From assembly GCF_016598535.1 (NCBI RefSeq), contig NZ_CP066779.1, forward strand, positions 62,001-126,000: a stretch of DNA of 64,000 nt, given 5' to 3'. The position numbers and the translations under genes are program-made. The notes beneath the pieces are model-generated. The model was not told the origin of the DNA. It did no database searches and was given only the letters and a program-made list of their open reading frames with translations. Shown in pieces: positions 17,663-26,677 of the stretch (position 1 is its first letter; every line of letters begins with the position of its first letter). The stretch is from Rhodococcus sp. P-2 (lineage in GTDB: Bacteria > Actinomycetota > Actinomycetes > Mycobacteriales > Mycobacteriaceae).

Positions 17663-18883
17663 GTGGCTCCATCCACAAACAACCAACGCAACGTCGTCTT
17701 CGTCGACGGCATTCGCACCCCGTTCGGCAAGGCCGGCCCGAAAGGCATGTACGCCGACACACGCGCAGACGATCTCGTCGTCAAGGCGATTCGTGAGCTG
17801 CTTCGTCGTAACCCGCAGCTCGATCCCGCGCGGATCGACGAAGTGGCCGTCGCAGCCACCACGCAGACCGGTGATCAGGGCCTGACCATCGGCCGCACGG
17901 CCGCGATCCTCGCCGGTCTCCCCGAAACCGTTCCCGGCTTCGCCATCGACCGCATGTGTGCCGGCGCGATGACCGCTGTCACCACCACCGCGTCGGGTAT
18001 CGGCTTCGGCCAGTACGATGTCGTGATCGCCGGTGGCGTCGAGCACATGGGTCACCACCCGATGGGTGAGGGCGCAGACCCCAACCCGCGTTTCCTCGCC
18101 GATCGCCTGGTCGATCCGAGTGCCCTCGTGATGGGTAACACCGCCGAGAACCTGCACGACCGGTTCCCGACCATCACCAAGGAACGCACGGACGCCTACG
18201 CCGTGAACAGCCAGAACAAGTACGACGCTGCCAAGAAGGCAGGCTTCATCGCCGACACCCTGGTCCCCGTCGCCACCCGCAGTTCTGCAGGCTGGGGCCT
18301 GGCCACCGAGGACGAGCCGCCGCGCCCCGGAACCACCGTCGAAGATCTCGCGAAGCTCAAGACGCCGTTCCGCCCGGCCGGACGCATCACCGCCGGTAAC
18401 GCCGCCGGACTCAACGACGGCGCCACCGCCGCCCTGCTCGCCGGTGAGGACACCGCAACCGAGCTCGGACTGCCGGTCGGCATGCGCATGGTGGGCTTCG
18501 CCTACCAGGGCGTCGACCCCGCCGTCATGGGAATCGGCCCGGTTCCCGCCACCGAGAAGCTGCTGGCACGCACCGGCCTGAAGATCGAGGACATCGGACT
18601 CTTCGAGATCAACGAGGCGTTCGCCGTTCAGGTCCTCGCATTCCTCGAGCACTACGGCATCGCCGACGACGACCCGCGCGTCAACCAGTGGGGCGGCGCC
18701 ATCGCGTGTGGCCACCCCCTCGCTTCCTCGGGCGTTCGCCTGATGACGCAGCTCTCCCGCCAGTTCGCGACACGTCCCGACGTGCGCTACGGCTTGACCA
18801 CCATGTGCATCGGCCTCGGCATGGGCGGCACCGTCATCTGGGAGAACCCGAACCACGCTGACTACCAGGCAGGGGTTAACTAA
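17663..18883 (+). CDS. fadA: Acetyl-CoA C-acyltransferase (thiolase), beta-oxidation beta subunit
   Basis: 406 residues from GTG 17663, chosen over the longer frame because AGGAGG lies at 17650-17655, seven bases upstream. Thiolase motifs: active-site Cys99 in DRMCAGAM, NEAFAVQ, GGAIACGHPLASSG (catalytic His) and CIGLGMG with the second catalytic Cys. The enzyme cleaves 3-ketoacyl-CoA to acetyl-CoA and a shortened acyl-CoA. Its TAA is directly followed by the fadB ATG, so the two subunits of the trifunctional-type complex are made together. Confidence 0.95.
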   Translation: MAPSTNNQRNVVFVDGIRTPFGKAGPKGMYADTRADDLVVKAIRELLRRNPQLDPARIDEVAVAATTQTGDQGLTIGRTAAILAGLPETVPGFAIDRMCAGAMTAVTTTASGIGFGQYDVVIAGGVEHMGHHPMGEGADPNPRFLADRLVDPSALVMGNTAENLHDRFPTITKERTDAYAVNSQNKYDAAKKAGFIADTLVPVATRSSAGWGLATEDEPPRPGTTVEDLAKLKTPFRPAGRITAGNAAGLNDGATAALLAGEDTATELGLPVGMRMVGFAYQGVDPAVMGIGPVPATEKLLARTGLKIEDIGLFEINEAFAVQVLAFLEHYGIADDDPRVNQWGGAIACGHPLASSGVRLMTQLSRQFATRPDVRYGLTTMCIGLGMGGTVIWENPNHADYQAGVN

Positions 18884-20989
18884 ATGTCTGATATTGCAAC
18901 AGCATTCGCCGACGAGGTCGTGACGAACGCCTACACGAAGATCATCTCGGTCCCCGGCATCGAGGGCCCGTTTGCACTGATCACCCTCGACAACGGCTTC
19001 GACCACACCAAGCCGTCGTCCTTCGGTCCCGGCGGACTCGCAGCATTCGACGCTGCCCTCGACGAAGCCTTTGCAGCCAACCCGGTTGCCATCGCCGTCA
19101 CCGGCAAGCCCTTCATCTTCGCCGCCGGCGCGGACCTCAAGGGCGTTCCCGCGATCACCTCACGTGAGCAGGGACTCGAACTGGGTCGCTTGGGCCACAA
19201 GGTGTTCCGACGCCTGCGTGAGTCCTCGGTTCCCACGTTCGCCTTCATCAACGGCGTCGCCTTGGGCGGCGGACTCGAAGTAGGCCTGCACAGCCACTAC
19301 CGCACGGTTGCCGCCAACGCGGGCGCACTCGGTCTCCCGGAAGCGTTCCTCGGTCTGGTCCCCGGTTGGGGCGGAACGCAGTTGCTCCCCAACCTGGTCG
19401 GCCCGTCCAACGCCGTCACCGTGGTGATCGAAAACGCACTGAACCAGAACAAGGTGCTCTCCCCCAAGAAGGCACTCGAACTCGGCGTCGTCGACGTCGT
19501 TCTCGACTCCGCCGACTTCATCGAGCAATCTCTCGCCTGGGCGTCGCAGGTTCTTGCCGGCACCGTCACCCCCGCGCGTCCCGAGATCGATCGTGGCCAG
19601 GGCTGGGACGACGCGATCGCTCGTGCGAAGGCGATCGTCGACGGCAAGACCAAGGGCAACGCTCCCGGCGCGGTCAAGGCTGTCGAGCTGCTCGAATTGG
19701 CTCGCAGCACCGACATCACCGATGCCGCCTCGCTCGACAAGGGCTTCGCGGCCGAGGACGAGGCTCTCGCCGACCTCCTCCTGACGGACGAGCTTCGTGC
19801 GGGTCTGTACGCATTCGATCTGGTGAACAAGCGCGCCAAGCGTCCCGCGGGAGCACCCGACCGCTCACTCGCTCGTAAGGTCAGCGGCGTCGGCATCGTC
19901 GGTGCCGGCCTCATGGCCAGCCAGCTCGCGCTGCTCTTCGTCCGCCAGCTCAAGGTGCCGGTCATCCTGACCGACATCGACCAGGAGCGCATCGACAAGG
20001 GTGTCGGTTACGTCCACACCGAGATCGAGAAGCTCCAGGGCAAGGGGCGTCTGTCCCCCGACGCCGCGAACCGCCTCAAGGCACTCGTTTCCGGTTCCCT
20101 CGACAAGGCCGCGTTCGCCAAGACCGACTTCGTCATCGAAGCCGTCTTCGAGAACATGGACGTCAAGAAGAAGGTCTTCGCAGAACTCGAGCAGTTCATC
20201 GCTCCCGAAACCATCCTCGCGACCAACACCTCCTCGCTCTCCATCACGGAGATGGCGTCCGGGCTCGAGCATCCCGAGCGCGTGGTCGGTTTCCACTTCT
20301 TCAACCCGGTGGCCGTTCTTCCCCTCCTCGAGATCATCAAGGGCAGCAAGACCGACGATGCCACTCTCGCAACGGCTTTCGCTACCGCAAAGTCACTGAA
20401 GAAGTCCGCCGTCCTCTGCGGCGACAAGGCCGGTTTCGTCTTCAACCGCCTCGTCACCCGCACCTTGGGTGAGGTCATGTCCGCCGTCGACGAAGGCACA
20501 CCCTTCGACGTCGCGGACAATGCCATCGCCGAACTCGGCATGCCCATGTCGCCGTTCACGCTGCTGGCCCTCGTCGGACCCGCAGTGGCTCTGCACACCG
20601 GTGAGACCCTGCAGGAGTCGTACCCGGACCGGTTCAAGAGCTCGCCGGGACTCGAAGCACTCGTCGAGGCTCGCAAGCCCGGCGTGTGGACCTGGGGCGG
20701 GAACGGTCAGGCCGTCGATCCCGAGGTCGCCGCGCTGTGGCCGCAGGGTGACAAGGTGTCCACCTCGGAAGAGGTCCTCGAGCGCACACGTCGTGCATTC
20801 GCCGAGGAAATTCAGATCATGCTCGACGAGGGCGTCGTAGCGGCAGCCGAGGACATCGACCTCTGCCTGCTGCTCGGCGGCGGATTCGGATTCTGGAACG
20901 GCGGCATCACGCCGTACCTGGACCGGACCGGCACCTCCGAAGCCGTCAACGGCAAGCGCTTCCTCGCGCCTGGCGTTGCCAGCGTCTGA
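18884..20989 (+). CDS. fadB: Enoyl-CoA hydratase/3-hydroxyacyl-CoA dehydrogenase, beta-oxidation alpha subunit
   Basis: 701 residues. The N-terminal crotonase domain (about 1-300) carries the oxyanion-hole segment FIFAAGADLKG and GGGLEVGLHSHYR. The NAD-binding domain begins near residue 335 with GVGIVGAGLMASQLALLF, followed by ATNTSSLSITEMA, HFFNPVAVLPLLEI (catalytic His) and CGDKAGFVFNRL. The C-terminal HAD domain is duplicated. It performs hydration and oxidation steps of fatty-acid beta-oxidation and partners FadA. A strong hairpin at 21005-21044 ends the operon. Confidence 0.95.
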   Translation: MSDIATAFADEVVTNAYTKIISVPGIEGPFALITLDNGFDHTKPSSFGPGGLAAFDAALDEAFAANPVAIAVTGKPFIFAAGADLKGVPAITSREQGLELGRLGHKVFRRLRESSVPTFAFINGVALGGGLEVGLHSHYRTVAANAGALGLPEAFLGLVPGWGGTQLLPNLVGPSNAVTVVIENALNQNKVLSPKKALELGVVDVVLDSADFIEQSLAWASQVLAGTVTPARPEIDRGQGWDDAIARAKAIVDGKTKGNAPGAVKAVELLELARSTDITDAASLDKGFAAEDEALADLLLTDELRAGLYAFDLVNKRAKRPAGAPDRSLARKVSGVGIVGAGLMASQLALLFVRQLKVPVILTDIDQERIDKGVGYVHTEIEKLQGKGRLSPDAANRLKALVSGSLDKAAFAKTDFVIEAVFENMDVKKKVFAELEQFIAPETILATNTSSLSITEMASGLEHPERVVGFHFFNPVAVLPLLEIIKGSKTDDATLATAFATAKSLKKSAVLCGDKAGFVFNRLVTRTLGEVMSAVDEGTPFDVADNAIAELGMPMSPFTLLALVGPAVALHTGETLQESYPDRFKSSPGLEALVEARKPGVWTWGGNGQAVDPEVAALWPQGDKVSTSEEVLERTRRAFAEEIQIMLDEGVVAAAEDIDLCLLLGGGFGFWNGGITPYLDRTGTSEAVNGKRFLAPGVASV

Positions 20990-21007
20990 GAAAGTCGATC
21001 GAACCGT

Positions 21008-21041
21008 CACGGACGGCGTGCCTTCGGGTACGCCGTCCGTG
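21008..21041. terminator. TTCG-capped terminator hairpin between fadB and cholesterol oxidase
   Basis: Arms 21008-21019 and 21030-21041 pair perfectly for 12 bp, and the stem continues inward by three pairs (one G-T) to a TTCG tetraloop. It lies between convergent fadB (+) and the minus-strand oxidase, so it probably acts in both directions. Confidence 0.8.
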
Positions 21042-21055
21042 GCGTTTGTGCAGAC

Positions 21056-22627
21056 TCAGAAGAGGATTCCCACATCGTCTTTCACGATGTTCTCGAGTGC
21101 ACGCTCCGCGACGGCGGCAATGGTCATCGACGGATTGCACGCGGCGGAGTTACCCGGCAGCAGAGCACCGTCGAGCACGTACAACCCACGCTGACCGAGA
21201 ACCCTGCCATCGAGGTCGCACACCGAGTTCATGCAGGCGCCGCCGAGAGGATGCCAGGTGGACGGCAGTATCGCGTTCGTGTCGGTCAGGAGACCTCCGG
21301 CCGCGATCCGATGGGCCGCCGGCCCGATGTGGCGTTGCTGGATCGCCGAATCCCCGTCCTTCGGCCAATGGAGCACCGCCTCACCCCGCACCGAGTCGTA
21401 CACGAACCGACCTCGGTCGGTACTGACACCGAATCCGACCATCACCGTGCTGTGAGCGTCGAACGCCACCGGCGGGAACGACGCCTGAATGACGGTGAAC
21501 GCGTTGTGCGGGTCCTCCCAGTTCCGGCTGCCGTAGACGACCGGCCCGCCCTGTGTCGCGCCGAAATTCTCCGCGAGATCCGACCAGATGTAGATCCGGT
21601 CGGCATTGGTCCCCCACCCCGCGCCGAGTTCGTCGGGCAAATCCGTGATCCGCCCCGTTGCCGCGGCGCGGACCAGGAGTTTGGTGGTGTTCATGCTGCC
21701 GGCAGCCATCACGAGCGCATCCGTCGTCAAAATCTTGTTCTCGAGAATGTTGCCGGAAATGTCGGTCCGGTCCACGTACACACGCCACCGTCCGTCGGCC
21801 GCCCGCTCGACATCGGTGACCTGGTGCAGAGTCTCCACTTCGACCAATCCGGTCGCTTCCGCAGCCGCAATGTAGGTGACGTCCACCGAATGCTTGCCGC
21901 CGTTGTTGACACCGAGCGCGCCGTCACCGTTGGTGTACGACGGCTTCATCTCACCCCGCAGTTCGGCCAACGCGTAGTTCCAGTCGATCGGCATCGGAAT
22001 CTTCGACACGGGTAGACCGGAACGCGTTGCGTTACGCGCGAATACACGTGCCGCCTCGTAGTTCGGGCTGGAAATCAGTTCGTCGGGTGCAGTTTCCACT
22101 TGCAACATCCGCGCCACCCGCGGGTAATGGACGCGGTCCATTCGTGCGTAATCGAGCTCCTCCGGAAAGTGCGTGTTGAAGACCGCTTCTTCCGGTTGCA
22201 GCGTCATCCCTTGGTACACAAGCGATCCGCCGCCCACACCGGCTGCGCAGATCGCGGTCATGTTCTCACCGGTCACCGTCTCCAACAAACCCGCGTATGG
22301 CTCGAAGATCGCCGGCCTGCCGAACAGAGTCGGGTTGGACTGATGCCAGAGGATACGCTTGTCCGGACTGGCGGGATGCGGAAAAGTTTCGGCATTCGGC
22401 CCGGTCTGCCACCGAATCCCTCTCTCCAGCAGGGTGACCGGAACCCCGGCCTCGGCCAAGCGAAGTGCCGTCACCCCTCCGCCGAACCCCGAACCGATAA
22501 CCACGACACGGTGCACTTCACGTGTCAGCGGAATCCCTGTTGCAGCCTTGGCAGTGCGTGGCGCCGTCATCGCGACTCCCACGGCGGCCGTACCGGCCAA
22601 GAACGATCTACGTTTCACTCCGGACAT
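21056..22627 (-). CDS. Tat-exported cholesterol oxidase (class I, GMC oxidoreductase)
   Basis: 523 residues. A twin-arginine signal VKRRSFLAGTAAVG (4-17) with a probable cleavage after AKA (26-28) implies export of the folded flavoenzyme. The FAD fold is VVVIGSGFGGG (42-51). AAGVGGGSLVYQGMTL and the C-terminal WHPLGG (His459) and NPSMTI (Asn498) match the catalytic His and Asn of class I cholesterol oxidases. The reaction is cholesterol plus oxygen to cholest-4-en-3-one plus hydrogen peroxide. It sits downstream of a TetR gene on the same strand and has its own promoter-like sequence at 22678-22705. Confidence 0.92.
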   Translation of the reverse strand: MSGVKRRSFLAGTAAVGVAMTAPRTAKAATGIPLTREVHRVVVIGSGFGGGVTALRLAEAGVPVTLLERGIRWQTGPNAETFPHPASPDKRILWHQSNPTLFGRPAIFEPYAGLLETVTGENMTAICAAGVGGGSLVYQGMTLQPEEAVFNTHFPEELDYARMDRVHYPRVARMLQVETAPDELISSPNYEAARVFARNATRSGLPVSKIPMPIDWNYALAELRGEMKPSYTNGDGALGVNNGGKHSVDVTYIAAAEATGLVEVETLHQVTDVERAADGRWRVYVDRTDISGNILENKILTTDALVMAAGSMNTTKLLVRAAATGRITDLPDELGAGWGTNADRIYIWSDLAENFGATQGGPVVYGSRNWEDPHNAFTVIQASFPPVAFDAHSTVMVGFGVSTDRGRFVYDSVRGEAVLHWPKDGDSAIQQRHIGPAAHRIAAGGLLTDTNAILPSTWHPLGGACMNSVCDLDGRVLGQRGLYVLDGALLPGNSAACNPSMTIAAVAERALENIVKDDVGILF

Positions 22628-22677
22628 GACTGGTGCTCCCTCGAAGAATGTCGCCAGAGAATCCCGGGCACGCCAAA

Positions 22678-22705
22678 ACTAGACACTCTGACGATCTAGT
22701 GTCAA
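22678..22705 (-). promoter_or_regulatory. Promoter with overlapping GACACT/AGTGTC inverted repeat, before cholesterol oxidase
   Basis: On the minus strand TTGACA (22700-22705) is a perfect -35 and TCTAGT (22678-22683) a 4/6 -10, 16 bases apart. An inverted repeat GACACT (22682-22687) / AGTGTC (22698-22703), spacer 10, covers both hexamers, as expected for a repressor site. The adjacent TetR protein is the obvious candidate regulator, by inference. Confidence 0.5.
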
Positions 22706-22729
22706 GGTTTTGACGAAGTAGGCGAGGAA

Positions 22730-23329
22730 CTACGAGGTCGACCGAATTGCGGGCCCGAGCCACCGCGCGAGAAAGGCGCGCAGGGAGTCGTCGGAATGGA
22801 CGAGCTCACTGTCGAAGGCGACAACCGAAAGTCCGAGACGCACGGCAATTTCCACTATCTCGTCGAGTTCCACGTCCGTGGCGAGACCACGTTCGACCAT
22901 CGGAGTGAGCATCTGAGTAGCGAAAGGTATTGCTCGACTCATCATTTCGACGTCGAAGACGGGGTTTCCCCGTTCTGCGAGAAGCAGTGTCGCCAGAACC
23001 GGGTGAGCACGCACGGCAGTTCGCGCGGCAACGATGAATTCGACGACATAGTCACACGCCGTGTCGACCGACTCCACCTGTGCCGTGATCTCCCCGAGCA
23101 CCTCGATGGCAAGACCGCCCATCGCCTGGGAGACGACCTCTTCTCGCGTTCCGAAAATCGAGTACACCGTCTGACGCGAGACACCGGCCGCAGTGGCAAC
23201 CGCGGCAATGTTCACAGCCTCGAATCCGCCGCCTTCGATCAGTCCGAGAGCGGCGGCGAGAATCTTTTGCTGTGATCGCACCGGAACAGTATCGCCCACC
23301 GAAACGGGGGCCCGCGAAACCCGGCCCAC
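22730..23329 (-). CDS. TetR family transcriptional regulator
   Basis: 199 residues. The N-terminal TetR_N domain has QQKILAAALGLIEGGGFEAVNIAAVATAAGVSRQTVYSIFGTREEVV in pieces across residues 20-65; VSRQTVYSIFGTRE is the recognition helix. The variable C-terminal half would bind the ligand. It starts at GTG with a GGGGGTGAG-type site. It is upstream of the cholesterol oxidase on the same strand and divergent from the siderophore-binding protein with a 76-base gap. The likely target is the inverted repeat at 22682-22703; the ligand may be a sterol or acyl-CoA, by inference. Confidence 0.88.
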   Translation of the reverse strand: MGRVSRAPVSVGDTVPVRSQQKILAAALGLIEGGGFEAVNIAAVATAAGVSRQTVYSIFGTREEVVSQAMGGLAIEVLGEITAQVESVDTACDYVVEFIVAARTAVRAHPVLATLLLAERGNPVFDVEMMSRAIPFATQMLTPMVERGLATDVELDEIVEIAVRLGLSVVAFDSELVHSDDSLRAFLARWLGPAIRSTS

Positions 23330-23386
23330 ATCTCACCCCCACCTGCATAAACAGCGCACTCGGTTTCGTTTGGCTGCCGAAAATCA

Positions 23387-23405
23387 GTAGGTTAGGCTGC
23401 CCTTC
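23387..23405 (+). promoter_or_regulatory. IdeR/DtxR iron box
   Basis: The 19 bases ending right before the ATG of the siderophore-binding gene match 14 of 19 positions of TTAGGTTAGGCTAACCTAA, including an uninterrupted eleven-base TAGGTTAGGCT. DtxR/IdeR bound here with Fe2+ would block expression; the cognate IdeR gene is at 62234-62920. Confidence 0.7.
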
Positions 23406-24422
23406 ATGAAATCTTCTGTTCGAGGCTTTGCCGCCCTCGGTGCCGCTGCAATTGCAGTCACCGCCCTTGTCTCGTGCTCCTCGGATACGGACACCTCGAC
23501 GACCGCACAAGGTACGGACGGATTCCCCGTCAGTATCGAGAACACCTTCGGCACCACGACCATCGAATCGAAGCCCGAGCGCCTCGTCACTCTCGGATGG
23601 AACGCGCAGGACATCCTGTACGCACTCGATCTGACTCCGGTCGGACAGCCCAAGTACACCTACGGTGCGGACGACAACGGCGTGATGCCCTGGGCGCAGG
23701 AATACTTCGACGCGGACAAGACCACGCTCTTCGACATGCCGGCCAGCGGAGAACCGCCGATCGAGTCCATCGCGTCGTTGACACCCGACGTCATCCTCGC
23801 GCCGTACGAGGGCTTCGAGGAATCCGTCTACAACCAACTGAGCAAGATCGCACCGACGGCCGCGTACCCCGGCGCTGCCTGGCAGACATCCTGGCAGGAC
23901 CAGACCCGCATCGTCGGCGAGGCAGTCGGCAAGAGCGACGAGGCCGACAAGCTCGTCGACGGCCTCGACGCTACTCTCGCCGATACCGCCGCAGCCCACC
24001 CGGAGTTCGCGGGGAAGACGTTGGCAGTGGTCAACTTCGACACCGACTCGAGCAACATCAACGTCTACCTGCCCACCGATCCGCGCGTCCAGGTGCTGAC
24101 CGAACTCGGGTTCGTCAACGCACCAGGCGTCGAGAAGCTCGCCGCGGACAACGCAGGCGGATCGTTCTTCAAGACGATCTCCTACGAGAACATCGCCGAC
24201 ATCGACGCCGATGTGATCGTCGGCTTCACCGACGGTTCCGGTGATCCGTCCGGCATATCCGCAGTAGGTGGACTCGACGCGGTCAAGCGCGGATCCACCG
24301 CATTCCTCAGCGACACCCGCGTCATCGGCGGACTGAGCAACGTCAACGTCCTGAGCACGCCGTGGGTCCTCGGCCAGATCACACCGACCTTGAGCGAAGC
24401 CGCGAAGCGCGCAACCACCTAG
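23406..24422 (+). CDS. Iron-siderophore ABC transporter substrate-binding lipoprotein
   Basis: 338 residues. The lipoprotein signal MKSSVRGFAALGAAAIAVTA ends in lipobox LVSC (Cys24). It is followed by an FecB/FepB-type periplasmic-binding fold: VSIENTFGTTTIESKPERLVTLGWNAQDILYALDL early on, and SIASLTPDVILAPYEGF. It binds ferric siderophore outside the membrane and hands it to an ABC permease, which is not encoded nearby. The IdeR box directly before the ATG predicts iron repression; the very short leader suggests a near-leaderless transcript. Confidence 0.92.
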   Translation: MKSSVRGFAALGAAAIAVTALVSCSSDTDTSTTAQGTDGFPVSIENTFGTTTIESKPERLVTLGWNAQDILYALDLTPVGQPKYTYGADDNGVMPWAQEYFDADKTTLFDMPASGEPPIESIASLTPDVILAPYEGFEESVYNQLSKIAPTAAYPGAAWQTSWQDQTRIVGEAVGKSDEADKLVDGLDATLADTAAAHPEFAGKTLAVVNFDTDSSNINVYLPTDPRVQVLTELGFVNAPGVEKLAADNAGGSFFKTISYENIADIDADVIVGFTDGSGDPSGISAVGGLDAVKRGSTAFLSDTRVIGGLSNVNVLSTPWVLGQITPTLSEAAKRATT

Positions 24423-24462
24423 AAAAGATGCAGTGTCGGTCACGGTCTTTATGCTCACCCGC

Positions 24463-24933
24463 ATGGCTGAACTTTCGATCTCCGTAACCCGGCACGTCAA
24501 AGCACCGGCAGAGACCGTGTGGCAGGTCCTCACGGACCTCGACAATGCTGCCGAGACCCTCTCCGGCGTGATCCGCATCGAACGGCTCGCCGGAGAGGGC
24601 TACGCCGTCGGCACCAAGTGGCGTGAGACTCGGAAGATGATGGGCAAGGAAGCAACCGAGGACATGTGGGTGACCGAAGTCGACGCTCCTACCCGCACGG
24701 TCGTCAAAGCCAACTCCCACGGCATGAACTACACGAGTGGGTTCACTCTGAAGCCTGACGCCACAGGCGCGATCCTCGAGATGCACTTCTTCGGTGAATC
24801 CGAATCCACGTCACGTATCTCGAAGATCTTCACAGCAGTATTCGGTCGATTGGGCGCGCGGGTGACCCGGAAATTCATGGCAAAGGATCTCGAGGACATC
24901 GCGGCCAGAGCCGAGCGTCTCGCGGGCGAATAA
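24463..24933 (+). CDS. SRPBCC (START-like) family protein
   Basis: 156 residues from ATG 24463 (MAELSISVTRHVKAPAE), where the SRPBCC fold begins; GTG 24433 and ATG 24451 extend it. The fold is a beta strand, V-APAETVWQVLTDLDN helix, a curved sheet, and a long C-terminal helix TRKFMAKDLEDIAARAERLAGE. Such polyketide-cyclase-like proteins bind hydrophobic ligands in a cavity. There are no catalytic residues I can name. It starts 40 bases after the siderophore protein and may share its transcript. Function unknown. Confidence 0.82.
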   Translation: MAELSISVTRHVKAPAETVWQVLTDLDNAAETLSGVIRIERLAGEGYAVGTKWRETRKMMGKEATEDMWVTEVDAPTRTVVKANSHGMNYTSGFTLKPDATGAILEMHFFGESESTSRISKIFTAVFGRLGARVTRKFMAKDLEDIAARAERLAGE

Positions 24934-24993
24934 ACCCATCTCACCTGCGCCTGCCTGATTGTCTGCATAGTCACTGCAATCAATACCTCATCT

Positions 24994-25051
24994 CTGAGTC
25001 GGCCTGATTCGACGCGGGAATGGACTCAGCTGGATAACGGCGCGTGAGTCC
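24994..25051 (+). other. Three mutually complementary segments upstream of the MFS gene
   Basis: CTGAGTC (24994-25000), GGACTCAG (25022-25029) and TGAGTCC (25045-25051). The middle segment can pair with either outer one, so two exclusive hairpins can form in the 5' region of the sugar-porter gene. This could be a switchable leader or chance; no known riboswitch class is recognised. Confidence 0.25.
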
Positions 25052-25146
25052 CCGCCAAATCTCCTCCGGTGGGCGTAGCGTGCAGAGTGCTCGCGGATGG
25101 ATCGGCGCATCGGGGTGTCGACCGTAGGGCCTTTGAGGGGGCAGGA

Positions 25147-26589
25147 ATGGCATTCAGCGGAACCGCCTCCGGCGGTGGATCCGGCGCTACTCGCGCCGAC
25201 GTCGGACACGCAGTGCTCTTCGCCGGCGCCGCCGCGCTCGGCGGTTTTCTGTTCGGATACGACACCGCCGTCATCAACGGGGCAGTCGGTGCGATCCGAG
25301 ACAAGTACGACATCGGCGCCTCGGGCACCGGGCTCACGGTCTCACTGACTCTGCTCGGCGCAGCACTCGGCGCCTGGATCGCAGGCACACTCGCAGACCG
25401 ACTAGGCCGCATCCGCGTCATGCAGATAGCCGCGGTGCTGTTCATCATCGGCGCCGTCGGTTCCGCAATTCCGTTCAGCGTCTACGACCTCACGTTCTGG
25501 CGCGTGGTCGGCGGCCTGGCCGTAGGTTTCGCATCAGTTATCGCCCCGGCATACATCGCGGAGATCTCCCCCGCCGCGATTCGCGGACGCCTCGGCTCGA
25601 TGTACCAGTTGGCGATCGTCCTCGGAATCGCCGTGTCGCAGTTGGTCAACTATGCCCTCCAAGCAGCGGCCGGCGGTGATCGCAATCAGATCGCGGGCCT
25701 CGAAGCCTGGCAGTGGATGCTGATGCTCGAGGCTGTTCCCGCAGTCCTGTACCTGATCATGACGACCACGATTCCGGAGTCTCCGCGATTCCTCGTGGCG
25801 CAGGGCAAGGACGATCGAGCTCGCAAGATCATCTCCGACCTCGAAGGCGGAGATCACGACGCCGTCACCGAACGGATGAACGAGATTCGTGAATCACTGA
25901 CGGAGAAGCAGGCCAAGACCACAGTCCGCCAACTCTTCTCGAAGCGGCTCGGCGTCTCGCATCTGGTGTGGGTCGGCATCGCGTTGGCTGCACTGCAGCA
26001 GTTGGTCGGCATCAACGTGATCTTCTACTACTCGAGCACGCTCTGGCAGGCAGTCGGATTCGGGGCCGATCGCTCGCTGCTCATCAGTGTCGTGAGCGCT
26101 CTGGTCAACATCGTCGGCACGTTCGTGGCCATCGCCGTCATCGACCGGGTCGGGCGAAAGCCGCTGTTGCTGGTCGGTTCTGCCGGTATGGCCATCTCAC
26201 TGGGTACCGCAGCCTTCTGTTTCCATTCGGCAACAGTGACGAAGAACGAGATCGGCGAATCCGTGGCCACGCTGACCGGAGCCAACGCCACGATCGCACT
26301 CATCGGAGCCAACGCATTTGTCTTCTTCTTCGCTCTGTCCTGGGGCCCGGTGGTCTGGGTGTTGATCTCCGAAATGTTCCCCAACCGCGTGCGTGCTGCA
26401 GCGGTGGGAATTGCGACCGCCACCAACTGGGTCGCGAACTTCCTGGTGTCCTGGACATTCCCGGCCCTGGCCGATTGGAATCTGTCCTACACCTACGCCG
26501 GATACGCCGTCATGGCGCTACTGTCGCTGTTCGTCGTCCTGAGGTTCGTGAAGGAAACGCGAGGCAGCACACTCGAATCCGTCCAGTAG
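25147..26589 (+). CDS. Sugar porter family MFS transporter
   Basis: 480 residues from ATG 25147 with GGGGGCAGGA upstream; the frame is open from 25069. Twelve helices with classic sugar-porter signatures: FLFGYDTAVINGAVGAI in helix 1, ADRLGRIRVM in the loop 2-3, IPESPRFLVAQ after helix 6, ALQQLVGINVIFYYSS in helix 7, and DRVGRKPLLLVG in the loop 8-9. This predicts proton-coupled uptake of a hexose, pentose or inositol. No catabolic genes lie next to it, so the substrate is open. A perfect 20-bp stem-loop follows. Confidence 0.92.
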   Translation: MAFSGTASGGGSGATRADVGHAVLFAGAAALGGFLFGYDTAVINGAVGAIRDKYDIGASGTGLTVSLTLLGAALGAWIAGTLADRLGRIRVMQIAAVLFIIGAVGSAIPFSVYDLTFWRVVGGLAVGFASVIAPAYIAEISPAAIRGRLGSMYQLAIVLGIAVSQLVNYALQAAAGGDRNQIAGLEAWQWMLMLEAVPAVLYLIMTTTIPESPRFLVAQGKDDRARKIISDLEGGDHDAVTERMNEIRESLTEKQAKTTVRQLFSKRLGVSHLVWVGIALAALQQLVGINVIFYYSSTLWQAVGFGADRSLLISVVSALVNIVGTFVAIAVIDRVGRKPLLLVGSAGMAISLGTAAFCFHSATVTKNEIGESVATLTGANATIALIGANAFVFFFALSWGPVVWVLISEMFPNRVRAAAVGIATATNWVANFLVSWTFPALADWNLSYTYAGYAVMALLSLFVVLRFVKETRGSTLESVQ

Positions 26590-26610
26590 CGAGATCTCGC
26601 GGTTTCACAC

Positions 26611-26656
26611 CGAAAAGCGGTGGCCCTCGGATTGATCCGAGGGCCACCGCTTTTCG
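26611..26656. terminator. Bidirectional terminator, 20-bp perfect stem
   Basis: Arms 26611-26630 and 26637-26656 are exactly complementary with a six-base loop. The plus strand ends ...CCGCTTTTCG, giving a short T-run inside the stem. It lies between convergent sugar porter (+) and dxs (-) genes. Confidence 0.88.
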
Positions 26657-26677
26657 AGATTATTGCGAGACGAGCTG

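Noticed and set aside
17648..19006. 452-residue minus-strand ORF opposite fadA
   Set aside because: Antisense shadow; composition (Gly/Asp/Val) reflects codon bias of the thiolase strand.
24934..25146. Known riboswitch before the sugar porter
   Set aside because: Alternative hairpins are seen but no conserved aptamer core; reported only as low-interest structure.
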